64,000 nt of DNA, from NCBI RefSeq assembly GCF_013249015.1, contig NZ_JABRPL010000003.1, positions 244,467 to 308,466 on the forward strand. The letters run 5' to 3'. Source of the stretch: Rathayibacter agropyri (GTDB taxonomy: Bacteria > Actinomycetota > Actinomycetes > Actinomycetales > Microbacteriaceae). Shown in pieces: positions 16,830 through 24,814 of this stretch. The position numbers were made by a program, and so were the translations under genes. How positions within the stretch are numbered: position 1 is the first letter of the stretch; every line of letters begins with the position of its first letter. The notes beneath the pieces were generated by a model. That model did no database searches, was not told where the DNA came from, and was given only the letters and a program-made list of their open reading frames with translations.

Positions 16830-17810
16830 ATGACCACAGTCTCCGCCCGTTCGCAGGCGAGCGCGTCCCCGCTGCTCGCGAACATCCGCCAGCTCAGCTT
16901 CTGGGCCGAGAACGCCGCTCCGATCGGGCTCGTCGCCCTCGTGATCGTGTTCTCGATCGCGACGCCGACGTTCCTCAGCCTCGGCAACATCAAGGCAATG
17001 CTCGTCGCCGCGGCGATCCTGGTGATCCTCTCGATCGGCCAGTCCTTCGTCATTACCACCGGAGGCATCGACCTCTCGATCTCGGCAACGATGACCGTGG
17101 GCGCGGTCGGCTTCGGCCTCGCCTGGAGCGCTGGCTGGGGCTTCTGGCCTGCGGCGCTCGCCGCCCTGGCGTTTGCGGGGCTGATCGGAGTGATCAACGG
17201 CGTCCTCATCGCGAGGGGCAAGGTCACCGACTTCATCGCCACGCTCGGCACGCTCTCGGTGGCGACCGGCCTCGCGCTGATCGTCTCCGATGGCAAGCCG
17301 ATCACGGTCGGCAGCCCCGAGCTGCTCCGCCTCACGACCGGCTCGATCGGGATCATTGGCTACCCGATCATCCTCGCGGCGGTCATTGGAGTCGTCGCCT
17401 GGGTCGTCATGTTCCGCACCCGCTTCGGGCTGCATGTGCAGGCGGTCGGCGGCAACGAGGAGAGTGCGGTCGCCAACGGCATCAAGGCCGGACGCGTGCG
17501 CATCGCGGTGTACATCATCGCGGCGGTGCTCGCCGGAGTCGGCGCGCTGCTCCTGGTGGCGCGTGTCGGAGCGGCGGAGCCCGCCATCAATACACAGTTC
17601 CTGCTCAACTCCATCGCAGCCGTCGTGCTCGGCGGAGTGAGCCTGACCGGCGGCAAGGCCAAGATCGTCGGCCCGATCATCGGAGCGTTCCTCCTCACCG
17701 CGCTGACCAACGGCCTGACGCTGCTCGGTGTCTCGCAGTTCTACCAGCCGCTCGCCGTCGGCCTGGTGGTCGTGCTCGCCGCCCTCATCACCCGCTACCA
17801 GAAGAAGTGA
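16830..17810 (+). CDS. Sugar ABC transporter, permease
   Basis: Inner-membrane permease of 326 aa in the RbsC/FrcC family, with eight to ten hydrophobic segments (VALVIVFSIATPTFLSL; AAAILVILSIGQSFVI; ISATMTVGAVGFGLAW; and others). The family motif TTGGIDLSISATM and the EAA-like cytoplasmic loop VQAVGGNEESAVANGI contact the ATPase. ATG 16830 follows CAGGAAA. The ATP-binding gene starts 8 bp after its stop. Confidence 0.95.
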   Translation: MTTVSARSQASASPLLANIRQLSFWAENAAPIGLVALVIVFSIATPTFLSLGNIKAMLVAAAILVILSIGQSFVITTGGIDLSISATMTVGAVGFGLAWSAGWGFWPAALAALAFAGLIGVINGVLIARGKVTDFIATLGTLSVATGLALIVSDGKPITVGSPELLRLTTGSIGIIGYPIILAAVIGVVAWVVMFRTRFGLHVQAVGGNEESAVANGIKAGRVRIAVYIIAAVLAGVGALLLVARVGAAEPAINTQFLLNSIAAVVLGGVSLTGGKAKIVGPIIGAFLLTALTNGLTLLGVSQFYQPLAVGLVVVLAALITRYQKK

Positions 17811-17818
17811 GCCCAGCC

Positions 17819-18568
17819 ATGACCAGCGACATCCTGCTCGAAGCGCGGGACATCAAGAAGTCCTTCGGCGGCGTGCACGCGCTCAAGGGCGCCTCGATGG
17901 CGATGCGCCGCGGCGAGATCACCGCCCTGATCGGCGACAACGGCGCGGGCAAGTCCACCCTCGTCCGCTGCCTTTCCGGCGTGCACCCGGCCGACTCCGG
18001 CACCATCACCCTTGACGGCGAGGTGGTGCACTTCACCTCACCGCTCGGCGCCCGCGACGGCGGCATCGAGACCGTGCACCAGACCCTCGCCCTGGTCGAG
18101 GACCTGACCGTCTGGCAAAACTTCTTCCTCGGGCGCGAGCTGACCACGGGCGTGCCCGGGTTGCGGTTCCTCGACCGCCAGCAGATGAAGAAGACCGCTC
18201 AGGAGCTGCTCGGTGACCTCGCCGTGAACGTTCCGCCGGTCACCAGCAAGGTGCGCCGCCTCTCCGGTGGCCAGCGCCAGGCGGTCGCGATCGCCAGGGC
18301 CGCCGGCTGGGGGAGCAAGATCGTGATCATGGACGAGCCGACCGCGGCGCTCGGCGTGCAGGAGACGGCGCGGGTCGAGAAGATCATCCTGAAGCTGCGT
18401 GACGCCGGAGTGGCGGTGCTGCTGATCAGTCACAACTTCGACCAGGTGATGCGCTTGAGCGATCAGGTGTGGGTGATGCGTGCGGGACTCGCCGTGGCGG
18501 GGCGCCGCACCGCCGAGACCAGCGGCGACGAACTCGTCTCGTTGATCACGGGCGCGAAGGCCGCGTGA
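17819..18568 (+). CDS. Sugar ABC transporter, single-domain ATPase (FrcA-like)
   Basis: ATPase of 249 aa with Walker A GDNGAGKST, signature LSGGQRQAVAIARA and Walker B KIVIMDEPT. Ribose-type RbsA proteins carry two fused ATPase halves; this protein has one, as FrcA does. That is the main reason to compare the cluster with frcBCAK rather than rbsABC. ATG 17819 is preferred; an in-frame GTG at 17807 overlaps the permease stop. Its own TGA overlaps the next ATG (TGATG). Confidence 0.94.
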   Translation: MTSDILLEARDIKKSFGGVHALKGASMAMRRGEITALIGDNGAGKSTLVRCLSGVHPADSGTITLDGEVVHFTSPLGARDGGIETVHQTLALVEDLTVWQNFFLGRELTTGVPGLRFLDRQQMKKTAQELLGDLAVNVPPVTSKVRRLSGGQRQAVAIARAAGWGSKIVIMDEPTAALGVQETARVEKIILKLRDAGVAVLLISHNFDQVMRLSDQVWVMRAGLAVAGRRTAETSGDELVSLITGAKAA

Positions 18569-19455
18569 TGCAGCCCGAGTTCCTGCACCGCGGGAGCACG
18601 GAGCGATCGTCGCCGATCGGTGTGCACGCGGGGCTGCTCGTGGGCGACTGGACGCCGGAGTCGGCTCGCCGGGCGATCGGCACGGCGGCTTCGATCGGCT
18701 TCGACCTGATCGAGATACCGGCTCCGGAGCGTCCTTCGCCCTGGACCGCGGACCTGCTCGACGAGTACGGGATCGACGCGGTCGTCTCGCTCGCGCTGGA
18801 CGCCGCCTCCGACATCACCGACGCCGCCACCGCTTTGCGCGGTGAGGAGCGGCTGCTCGCCGCGGTGCACTTCGCCGAGGAGATCGGCGCGCGCTACGTC
18901 GGCGGAGTCACCTACTCCGCCATGCGCAAGTACGAGCACGCGGCCGACGCGGCGGCCCGGTCGCGTTCGCTCGATGTGCTGCGGAGGGTCGCCGCGGCGG
19001 CCGCTTCCTCCGGCATCGCGCTGGGCGCCGAGTACGTCAACCGCTACGAGAGCAACCTGCTGAACACGGCGGCCCAGACCGCTGCGTTCCTCCGCGAGCT
19101 CGACGCGCCCACCGTGCTGCTGCACCTTGACACCTTCCACGCCCACCTTGAGGAGGTCGACCTCCCGTCCGCCGTGCGCGATGCGGGGGACCTGCTCGGC
19201 TACGTGCACGCCTCCGAGAACCACCGCGGTGAGCTCGGCACGGGTAGCACCGACTGGGCCGGCCTCGCGGCGGCGCTCGCCGCCTCGGGCTACCGCGGAC
19301 CGCTCACCCTCGAGAGCTTCTCGCCGCGCATTCAGCCGACGGCCTCAGCCGAGGGGATGGGCCTCTGGCGGGAGCTCTGGCACGACCCCGTCGCCCTCGC
19401 GACCTCCGGCCACGCGTTCCTCACGGGCCTTCTCGACACCGACCTCGCGGCCTGA
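18568..19455 (+). CDS. Sugar-phosphate isomerase/epimerase, TIM barrel (copy A)
   Basis: Xylose-isomerase-like TIM barrel, 295 aa, of the tagatose/ketose 3-epimerase group. Metal-ligand regions are visible: GAEYVNRYESN (Glu), LHLDTFHAHLEE (Asp/His), GYVHASENHRGELG (His/Glu) and LTLESF (Glu). It starts at ATG 18568, sharing a base with the ATPase stop. A second, clearly homologous gene follows, so this is an old tandem duplication with probable substrate division. Epimerisation of a ketose at C3 is the family reaction; the substrate is not known. Confidence 0.9.
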   Translation: MQPEFLHRGSTERSSPIGVHAGLLVGDWTPESARRAIGTAASIGFDLIEIPAPERPSPWTADLLDEYGIDAVVSLALDAASDITDAATALRGEERLLAAVHFAEEIGARYVGGVTYSAMRKYEHAADAAARSRSLDVLRRVAAAAASSGIALGAEYVNRYESNLLNTAAQTAAFLRELDAPTVLLHLDTFHAHLEEVDLPSAVRDAGDLLGYVHASENHRGELGTGSTDWAGLAAALAASGYRGPLTLESFSPRIQPTASAEGMGLWRELWHDPVALATSGHAFLTGLLDTDLAA

Positions 19456-19522
19456 CGCCGACCCTCGAACCCTGCCGCCGACCCTCGAACCCTGCCGCCC
19501 TCGAACCCTGCCGCCCTCGAAA
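19439..19522 (+). repeat. 20-bp stop-codon-proximal tandem repeat
   Basis: Two full units CCGACCCTCGAACCCTGCCG (19458-19497), one 16-base unit and a partial one sit between the two epimerase genes. The last 19 bases across the copy A stop codon (19439-19457) align to a unit at about 15 of 20 positions, so the gene end itself looks like the first unit. Confidence 0.85.
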
Positions 19523-19536
19523 CAAGGAGTATCACC

Positions 19537-20409
19537 ATGCCCACGAACCCTCTCGGAGTGCACGCGCTCGTCTTCGCCGGCGGCACCACCCCCGACGAAG
19601 TCACTGCCACGATCGAGCAGACGAAGGCCGCCGGATTCGACCTGCTTGAGCTCTCGCTGCACGACGTCGCGAACCTCGACACCGACTCCGCCCGCGCCGC
19701 CCTCGAGGCCAACGACTTGGGCATCGTCTGCTCGCGCGGCCTCGCGTTCTCGGCCGATGTCTCCAGCGACGACCCGGAGGTGGTGGCTCGCGGCGCGAAG
19801 CTGCTCGCCGACTCCCTCGAGACCACCCACGCGCTCGGCGGCACCCACTTCACCGGAGCCCTCTACAGCGCGCTCGGCAAGTACAGCGCACCCCTCTCGA
19901 CCGCGGGCCGCGCGAACGTGGTCTCGGTGCTGACCGACCTCGCCGCGGAGGCTGCAGGCAAGGGCATGACCCTCGGCCTCGAAATCTGCAACCGCTACGA
20001 GACCAACGTGATCAACACCGCCGCCGACGCACTGCGTCTCGCCGACGACATCGGCGCCGACAACGTGCTGATTCACCTCGACACGTATCACATGAATATT
20101 GAGGAGGACGACTTCTTCCGCCCGGTGCTGCTGGTCGGGGATCGGCTCGGCTACGTCCACATCGGCGAAAACCACCGCGGCTACCTGGGCAGCGGTCACC
20201 TCGATTTCACGAGCTTCTTCCACGCTCTGGCTGCCGTCGACTACCGCGGACCGATCACCTTCGAGTCGTTCTCGTCGGCCGTCGTCTCGCCGACCCTTTC
20301 CAACGACCTCGCCATCTGGCGCAACCTCTGGAACGACGGCCCGGCCCTTGCCCGTCACGCGCACGCGTTCCTGGTCAACGCGCTGGAGGGGACCCGTGGC
20401 GACGCCTGA
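19537..20409 (+). CDS. Sugar-phosphate isomerase/epimerase, TIM barrel (copy B)
   Basis: Homologue of the preceding gene, 290 aa, with matching blocks: GLEICNRYETNVINTAADAL, IHLDTYHMNIEEDD, GYVHIGENHRGYLGSG and ITFESFSSAVVSP. All metal-binding acids and histidines are kept, so both copies should be active. AAGGAG precedes ATG 19537. The kinase gene starts inside its last 14 bases. The two copies may act on different epimers of one catabolic route. Confidence 0.92.
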   Translation: MPTNPLGVHALVFAGGTTPDEVTATIEQTKAAGFDLLELSLHDVANLDTDSARAALEANDLGIVCSRGLAFSADVSSDDPEVVARGAKLLADSLETTHALGGTHFTGALYSALGKYSAPLSTAGRANVVSVLTDLAAEAAGKGMTLGLEICNRYETNVINTAADALRLADDIGADNVLIHLDTYHMNIEEDDFFRPVLLVGDRLGYVHIGENHRGYLGSGHLDFTSFFHALAAVDYRGPITFESFSSAVVSPTLSNDLAIWRNLWNDGPALARHAHAFLVNALEGTRGDA

Positions 20410-21082
20410 GCTCGCGACGCCCGGCCTTGCGACGCCCGGCCTGGACGAGCTGGCCCGCCGCGCGCTTGCGTTGACCGGCCCCGGACGCCGCGCGATCGTG
20501 GCCATCACCGGCAGCCCGGGAGCCGGAAAGACCACGCTGGCCCGCGCAGTCGTCGCCCGGGCGAACGAGATCGCGGGGGAGGGGACGGCGGCCTTCGTCC
20601 CGATGGACGGCTTCCACCTCGCGAACGCGATGCTGGACGATCTCGGCCGTCACGACCGCAAGGGCGCTCTCGACACCTTCGACGGGTGGGGCTTCCTCGC
20701 CCTGGTGCGGAGGCTGCGCGCTGAGATCGACCATGTCGTCTACGCGCCGACCTTCGAGCGCACGGTTGATGAGGGGGTGGCGGGGGCGCTCGCCGTGCAG
20801 CCCGCGGCGGCGCTCGTGGTGCTGGAGGGCAACTATCTGCTGGTGGACGAGAGTCCGTGGGCGCTGTTGCGCGCGGAGTTCGATGAGGCGTGGTTCTGCG
20901 CCACCCCAGAGTCAGCGCGTTTCGAGCGCCTGGTGGACCGGCACGTGTCCTTCGGGCGGGCCCCGGAGGCGGCGTCGGCGTGGGCTACGGAGGTCGACGG
21001 GGCGAATGCGGTGCTGATCGAGGCGACGCGTGCGCGTGCCGATCTGGTCGTGTCGGGGACGGCGGCGGAGGTCGTCGGGTGA
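20396..21082 (+). CDS. P-loop sugar/nucleoside kinase (FrcK-like)
   Basis: A 228-aa uridine-kinase/pantothenate-kinase-like phosphotransferase: P-loop ITGSPGAGKTTLARAV, then FVPMDGFHLANAML, the RKGALDTFDGWGF block, VLEGNYLL and the lid RLVDRHVSFGRAPE. FrcK of rhizobial fructose operons belongs to this family. GTG 20396 follows GGAGGG and overlaps the epimerase gene. The N-terminus carries a short DNA repeat giving LATPGLATPGL. It likely phosphorylates the epimerised sugar. Confidence 0.88.
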   Translation: MATPELATPGLATPGLDELARRALALTGPGRRAIVAITGSPGAGKTTLARAVVARANEIAGEGTAAFVPMDGFHLANAMLDDLGRHDRKGALDTFDGWGFLALVRRLRAEIDHVVYAPTFERTVDEGVAGALAVQPAAALVVLEGNYLLVDESPWALLRAEFDEAWFCATPESARFERLVDRHVSFGRAPEAASAWATEVDGANAVLIEATRARADLVVSGTAAEVVG

Positions 21083-21208
21083 GGCGCGGCTGTGCGGCGC
21101 TCTGGTCCCCGAGCGTCGGGGAGCGCCTGGCCGTTCTCCGCTGATCTGAACACACGGTCGCATCCTGCGCAGAGCTGGCCATACGGTAGCCCCGCGCATT
21201 CTTACTGA

Positions 21209-21246
21209 ACGCTCGAACTACTGAGCGCCTGAATTACTGAGCGCCC
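21209..21246 (+). repeat. Short 16-bp repeat upstream of the polyol dehydrogenase
   Basis: Two full copies and a partial copy of ACTGARCGCYYGAAYT precede the dehydrogenase Shine-Dalgarno. The 181-bp gap to the kinase contains no other feature that I can support. Confidence 0.6.
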
Positions 21247-21263
21247 CGGCAGAGAGGAGCCTG

Positions 21264-22295
21264 ATGACGACCACGAACGCGACCATGCGCGCCAGCGTCC
21301 TCGAGCGCACCCGGGAGGTGGTCGTGACCGACGTCGCGCGGCCCGCGCCCGACCCCGACCAGGTTGTCGTGCGGGTCGCAGCCGTCGGCGTGTGCGGCTC
21401 GGACGTGCATTACTTCCGCGAGGGTCGCATTGGCGACTTTGTGGTCGAGTCGCCGATGATCCTCGGGCACGAGGCCGCGGGCGAGATCGTCGAGGTGGGG
21501 TCGGCAGTGTCACCCGACCGCGTCGGCGAGCGCGTGTCGATCGAGCCGCAGCGGGCGTGCCGCGTCTGCACGCAGTGCAAGCACGGGCGCTACAACCTGT
21601 GCGAGCGGATGGAGTTCTTCGCGACCCCGCCGATCGACGGTGCCTTCGCGGAGTTCGTCGCGATCCAGGCCGATTTCGCTCACCCGATCCCCGACTCCCT
21701 CAGCTTCGAGGCGGCTGCCCTCTGCGAGCCGCTCTCCGTCGGAATCTGGGCCAACCAGAAGGCCGGGATCGGCCCGGGATCGCGTCTGCTGATCGCGGGC
21801 GCCGGTCCGATCGGCATCGTCATCGCCCAGGTGGCCGCCGCCTTCGGGGCGAGCGAGATCATCGTGTCGGACGTGGTCGAGGAGCGCCTCGAGCAGGCGA
21901 GTCGGTTCGGTGCGACCCGCACCCTCGATCCGCGCAGCGATGACATCTTTTCGCTCGGACTCGACGTCGACGCGTTCATCGATGCCTCCGGAGCGGCTCC
22001 CGCTGTGCGCGCGGGGATCATGGCGGTCGCTCCGGCCGGGCGCGTGGTGCTGGTGGGAATGGGTACCGACGATGCGGTGCTCCCGGTGTCCCGCATCCAG
22101 AACCGCGAGATCCTGCTGACCGGCGTCTTCCGCTACGCGAATACCTGGCCGCTCGCCATCGAGCTCGCCGCGGCCGGGCGGGTCGACCTCGACTCGCTGG
22201 TCACCGGCCGGTTCGGTCTGGCCGACGTTGAGGACGCCCTCGAGGCGGCCGTGTCGCCGTCGAGCCTCAAGGCTGTCGTGCTGCCGGGGTCCTGA
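21264..22295 (+). CDS. Zinc-dependent polyol dehydrogenase (sorbitol/xylitol type)
   Basis: Medium-chain dehydrogenase of 343 aa. Catalytic zinc ligands: Cys in GVCGSDVHY, His-Glu in LGHEAAGE. Structural zinc: the four cysteines of CRVCTQCKHGRYNLC. Rossmann motif GAGPIGIVIAQ; the acidic residue after the second strand (VSDVVEERL) favours NAD. The GSDVHYF context is typical of sorbitol and xylitol dehydrogenases, which oxidise polyols to ketoses, a fit with ketose epimerases and kinase upstream. AGAGAGGAG precedes ATG 21264. Confidence 0.93.
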   Translation: MTTTNATMRASVLERTREVVVTDVARPAPDPDQVVVRVAAVGVCGSDVHYFREGRIGDFVVESPMILGHEAAGEIVEVGSAVSPDRVGERVSIEPQRACRVCTQCKHGRYNLCERMEFFATPPIDGAFAEFVAIQADFAHPIPDSLSFEAAALCEPLSVGIWANQKAGIGPGSRLLIAGAGPIGIVIAQVAAAFGASEIIVSDVVEERLEQASRFGATRTLDPRSDDIFSLGLDVDAFIDASGAAPAVRAGIMAVAPAGRVVLVGMGTDDAVLPVSRIQNREILLTGVFRYANTWPLAIELAAAGRVDLDSLVTGRFGLADVEDALEAAVSPSSLKAVVLPGS

Positions 22296-22594
22296 CGTGC
22301 TGGTCGCGCGGAGGTGGTGGCGCGGGCTCGTTGGGCGTCGTGGGCGAGGGGCACCGGGTCCGTCGACATCGTGAAGCGTGGTTCATCCCCGAAGACCCCC
22401 TTTTGCGTGGCTAGACAAGACTCGTTAGAGACGAGAAAATCCCTGCTCAAGGCGAACAATCATTGGAAGGTCCCCCGGCTCTTCGAGTCGGTGTTCAGCG
22501 GAAACGTGACGAGTGAACTTCTCTCGATGGATCGCAAGACGGACGCTCTCAAAGAGAGATCGCCCTTCGCCTTGCGCTAAACGCTGGAGAAACC
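22296..22594. other. Non-coding gap, lower GC
   Basis: Nothing gene-like is supported. Base composition drops from about 22380 on, in step with the next gene, suggesting that the gap and the peptidase gene arrived together. CTGGAGAAACC before 22595 is the ribosome-binding region. Confidence 0.5.
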
Positions 22595-24115
22595 ATGCAA
22601 CGTCACGTTCCGGTACAACTTGGCAGGCGTGTTGTACTGGGGGGTGCGGGCGTGCTCGCGGTAGCGGGCCTCGTCGGATTACCACTGTCCGCCCAGGCGG
22701 TCGTCACCGTTCAGTACCGTCATCCATTCAGGAATCCAGATCTGGTCGATGGTTTCGCTAAGGCTCCGGCGGTCAACAATTCGGGCCGTTCGCACAACGG
22801 GCTCGACTATGCGCAGCCAGCGGGAGTAGCCGTTCCAGCGGTCGCCGACGGCACGGTCGTCGTGAGCGAGCGGAATAGGGCATTCGGAAACGTGGTGGTC
22901 ATCTCTCACGCCGACGGTTACTTCTCGGGCTACTGCCACTTGATCAATCCCGGTCTGAGTGTCGGAACATCCGTGACTCGGGGTCAGACCATCGGGAACG
23001 TCGGAGACACGGGCGACCAGTCGGAGGGGAACCGTCTTCACCTCACGATGGCAACCACGGCCTCCGGCTATACCGGTGCAACTGTCGTCGATCCGTATGC
23101 CTTTATCAGTGCGCGACTCGACGCTGTCTCGATCCCCGACTCCGTGGACACGACACGATTCACCGTGAGCGCCGTTCCGCACCCGTCCGGTGTGGACGTG
23201 TTCTGGCGTGGGAGCGACGAGGATCCCCAGCTTTACCACCGTTATCAGAGAGCAAGTGGCTGGAGCGAGAATCTCCCACTGGGTGGCGGGCTTGCCTCGG
23301 CACCAACCGTTCTCCTCGCGGAGAGCACCATCGACGTGTTGTACGTGAGTCAGACCGGATCACTACGCCACAACTATTTCAACGGCACCGACTGGACTGG
23401 GGACTCCCCTATCGCAGCTGGTCCCTCGGTCACAGGCAGAATCAGCGCGGTTCGCCGTCAGAACGGTGACGTCGACGCCTTCTGGCGCGGGTCGACCGGA
23501 TTGCTCGGACACGCCTACGCGATCGACGGAGTCTGGAGTGCCGGCGGGAGCCTCGCATCCGGTCTTATCGCCGACCCTTTCGCGGTGGTCACCACCTCCG
23601 GTGTAGTGAACGTGTACTACGCAGGACCCGACGCGCAACTCCTCCACATCTACAGCCAGCCGGACGGATGGTCCTCGAGCGCGGCACTGCCCGCCGACGA
23701 GAACGTCGCAGGCACACCGAGCGCTATCGCGAAAAACGGAAAGGTCAACCTCTTCTGGCGGAGTACTTCGGGCAACCTTGTCCAGTCCTCCTTCGACGGT
23801 ACCCGCTGGCAGAAGACTGGATCCGCTCTCGCATCTGGGCTGACCGTTGATCCCGTCGCGGTCTCCACAGGCAGCGGTGACCAGCTCGACGTGTTTTACG
23901 GGAACGCTTCACGAAACCTCACGCACGTTGGGTACTCGACCGAATGGTCCGCTCCCTCAGACTTGCCCGGCACCTCCAGTATCTCCACACCGGCGATCTC
24001 CGCGATCTCGCCGTCAAGCGGGCTAGAGAACGTGTTCTGGCGCGGCAGCGACGGGCGTCTCACCCAGTCGACCTGGGATCCTGCGACGGGCTGGGGACCC
24101 TCCGAGCCGCTCTAA
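22595..24115 (+). CDS. Secreted M23-like peptidase fused to a PLL-type beta-propeller
   Basis: 506 aa. Signal peptide 1-36 (GRRVVLGGAGVLAVAGLV...AQA). An M23/LytM-like domain (about 40-180) has HNGLDY and GYCHL, but the last motif reads NRLHLTM where active enzymes have HLHF: the catalytic first His is Arg. Residues about 195-505 are repeats of the type VDVFWRGSD..LYHRY....GWSEN, a PLL-like propeller often binding glycans. It may be a cell-wall-binding protein with weak or no peptidase activity. Codon use is less GC-biased than its neighbours. Confidence 0.85.
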   Translation: MQRHVPVQLGRRVVLGGAGVLAVAGLVGLPLSAQAVVTVQYRHPFRNPDLVDGFAKAPAVNNSGRSHNGLDYAQPAGVAVPAVADGTVVVSERNRAFGNVVVISHADGYFSGYCHLINPGLSVGTSVTRGQTIGNVGDTGDQSEGNRLHLTMATTASGYTGATVVDPYAFISARLDAVSIPDSVDTTRFTVSAVPHPSGVDVFWRGSDEDPQLYHRYQRASGWSENLPLGGGLASAPTVLLAESTIDVLYVSQTGSLRHNYFNGTDWTGDSPIAAGPSVTGRISAVRRQNGDVDAFWRGSTGLLGHAYAIDGVWSAGGSLASGLIADPFAVVTTSGVVNVYYAGPDAQLLHIYSQPDGWSSSAALPADENVAGTPSAIAKNGKVNLFWRSTSGNLVQSSFDGTRWQKTGSALASGLTVDPVAVSTGSGDQLDVFYGNASRNLTHVGYSTEWSAPSDLPGTSSISTPAISAISPSSGLENVFWRGSDGRLTQSTWDPATGWGPSEPL

Positions 24116-24122
24116 CCGCGCA

Positions 24123-24181
24123 CTGAGGTGCCCGATATGGTCGTCGCCCGCGGCGTGTTGAAGAATTCTTGGGCGCCTCAG
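24123..24181. repeat. Dispersed hairpin repeat, copy 3
   Basis: Left arm CTGAGGTGCCCGATATGG (24123-24140), right arm GAATTCTTGGGCGCCTCAG (24163-24181). It starts eight bases after the peptidase gene's stop and is the most diverged of the three copies. Confidence 0.8.
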
Positions 24182-24364
24182 CGGGGTGCGGGTTCGCTAC
24201 TCGCGTCGAGGGTCATTTCGGTCGTCTGCTGTTTCCCTAACGGGGGAGGTTCATGCGCGGGCTTGCGCCCCGTCGGGCGAGTACCGAGGTGTTGACTGGG
24301 CGAACGATTGAGCGCTTCGGCGCGGCAGGGGCAGCGCCACACGGTGGCGCGAGGGGGAGGACGG

Positions 24365-24814
24365 ATGCGGCACACCGATCGCTCTCGCGACCGGACGCTC
24401 CAGGGTGCGCTCCTCGTCGGCATCGCTCTCATGGCGGCCGTTGATGAGATCGTGTTCCACCAGATCCTCGCCTGGCACCACTTCTACGACCGCTCGACCC
24501 CGGCGATCGGGCTGGCGTCTGACGGGCTGCTGCACGCAGCGGAAGTGCTCGCGCTCGTCGGCGGCTTCTTCCTCCTGGCCGACGCCCGGCGACGGACGCC
24601 GCTGCGCCCTCCGACGGTCATCGCCGGCGTCCTGACGGGGGCAGGACTGTTCCAGCTGTGGGACGGAGTCATCGACCACAAGGTGCTTCGCGTGCACCAG
24701 GTGCGTTACGACGTCGATCTGCTGCTCTACGACACCGTGTGGATCGCCTCCGGCGCGGCGCTGCTGGCCGTCGGGCTCGCGCTCCTCGCACGTCTGCGGA
24801 CCTGGTCGGCGTGA
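24365..24814 (+). CDS. DUF2243 membrane protein
   Basis: A 149-aa four-helix membrane protein of the DUF2243 family, with the conserved DEIVFHQILAWHHFYD near residue 25 and LFQLWDGVIDHKVLRVHQVR near residue 95. The His-rich positions suggest metal or haem contact, unproven. GGGAGGA precedes ATG 24365. It overlaps the CtaG gene by four bases (GTGA), a pairing seen in other bacteria and pointing to respiratory-oxidase assembly or copper handling. Confidence 0.88.
   Translation: MRHTDRSRDRTLQGALLVGIALMAAVDEIVFHQILAWHHFYDRSTPAIGLASDGLLHAAEVLALVGGFFLLADARRRTPLRPPTVIAGVLTGAGLFQLWDGVIDHKVLRVHQVRYDVDLLLYDTVWIASGAALLAVGLALLARLRTWSA

Noticed and set aside
15664-22295. Classical ribose (rbsDACBK) operon
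   Set aside because: The ATPase has a single domain, no rbsD or PfkB-type ribokinase is present, and epimerase and dehydrogenase genes point to another substrate.
22314-22580. Possible 88-aa gene before the M23/propeller gene
   Set aside because: No ribosome-binding site and no recognisable features; composition matches non-coding DNA.
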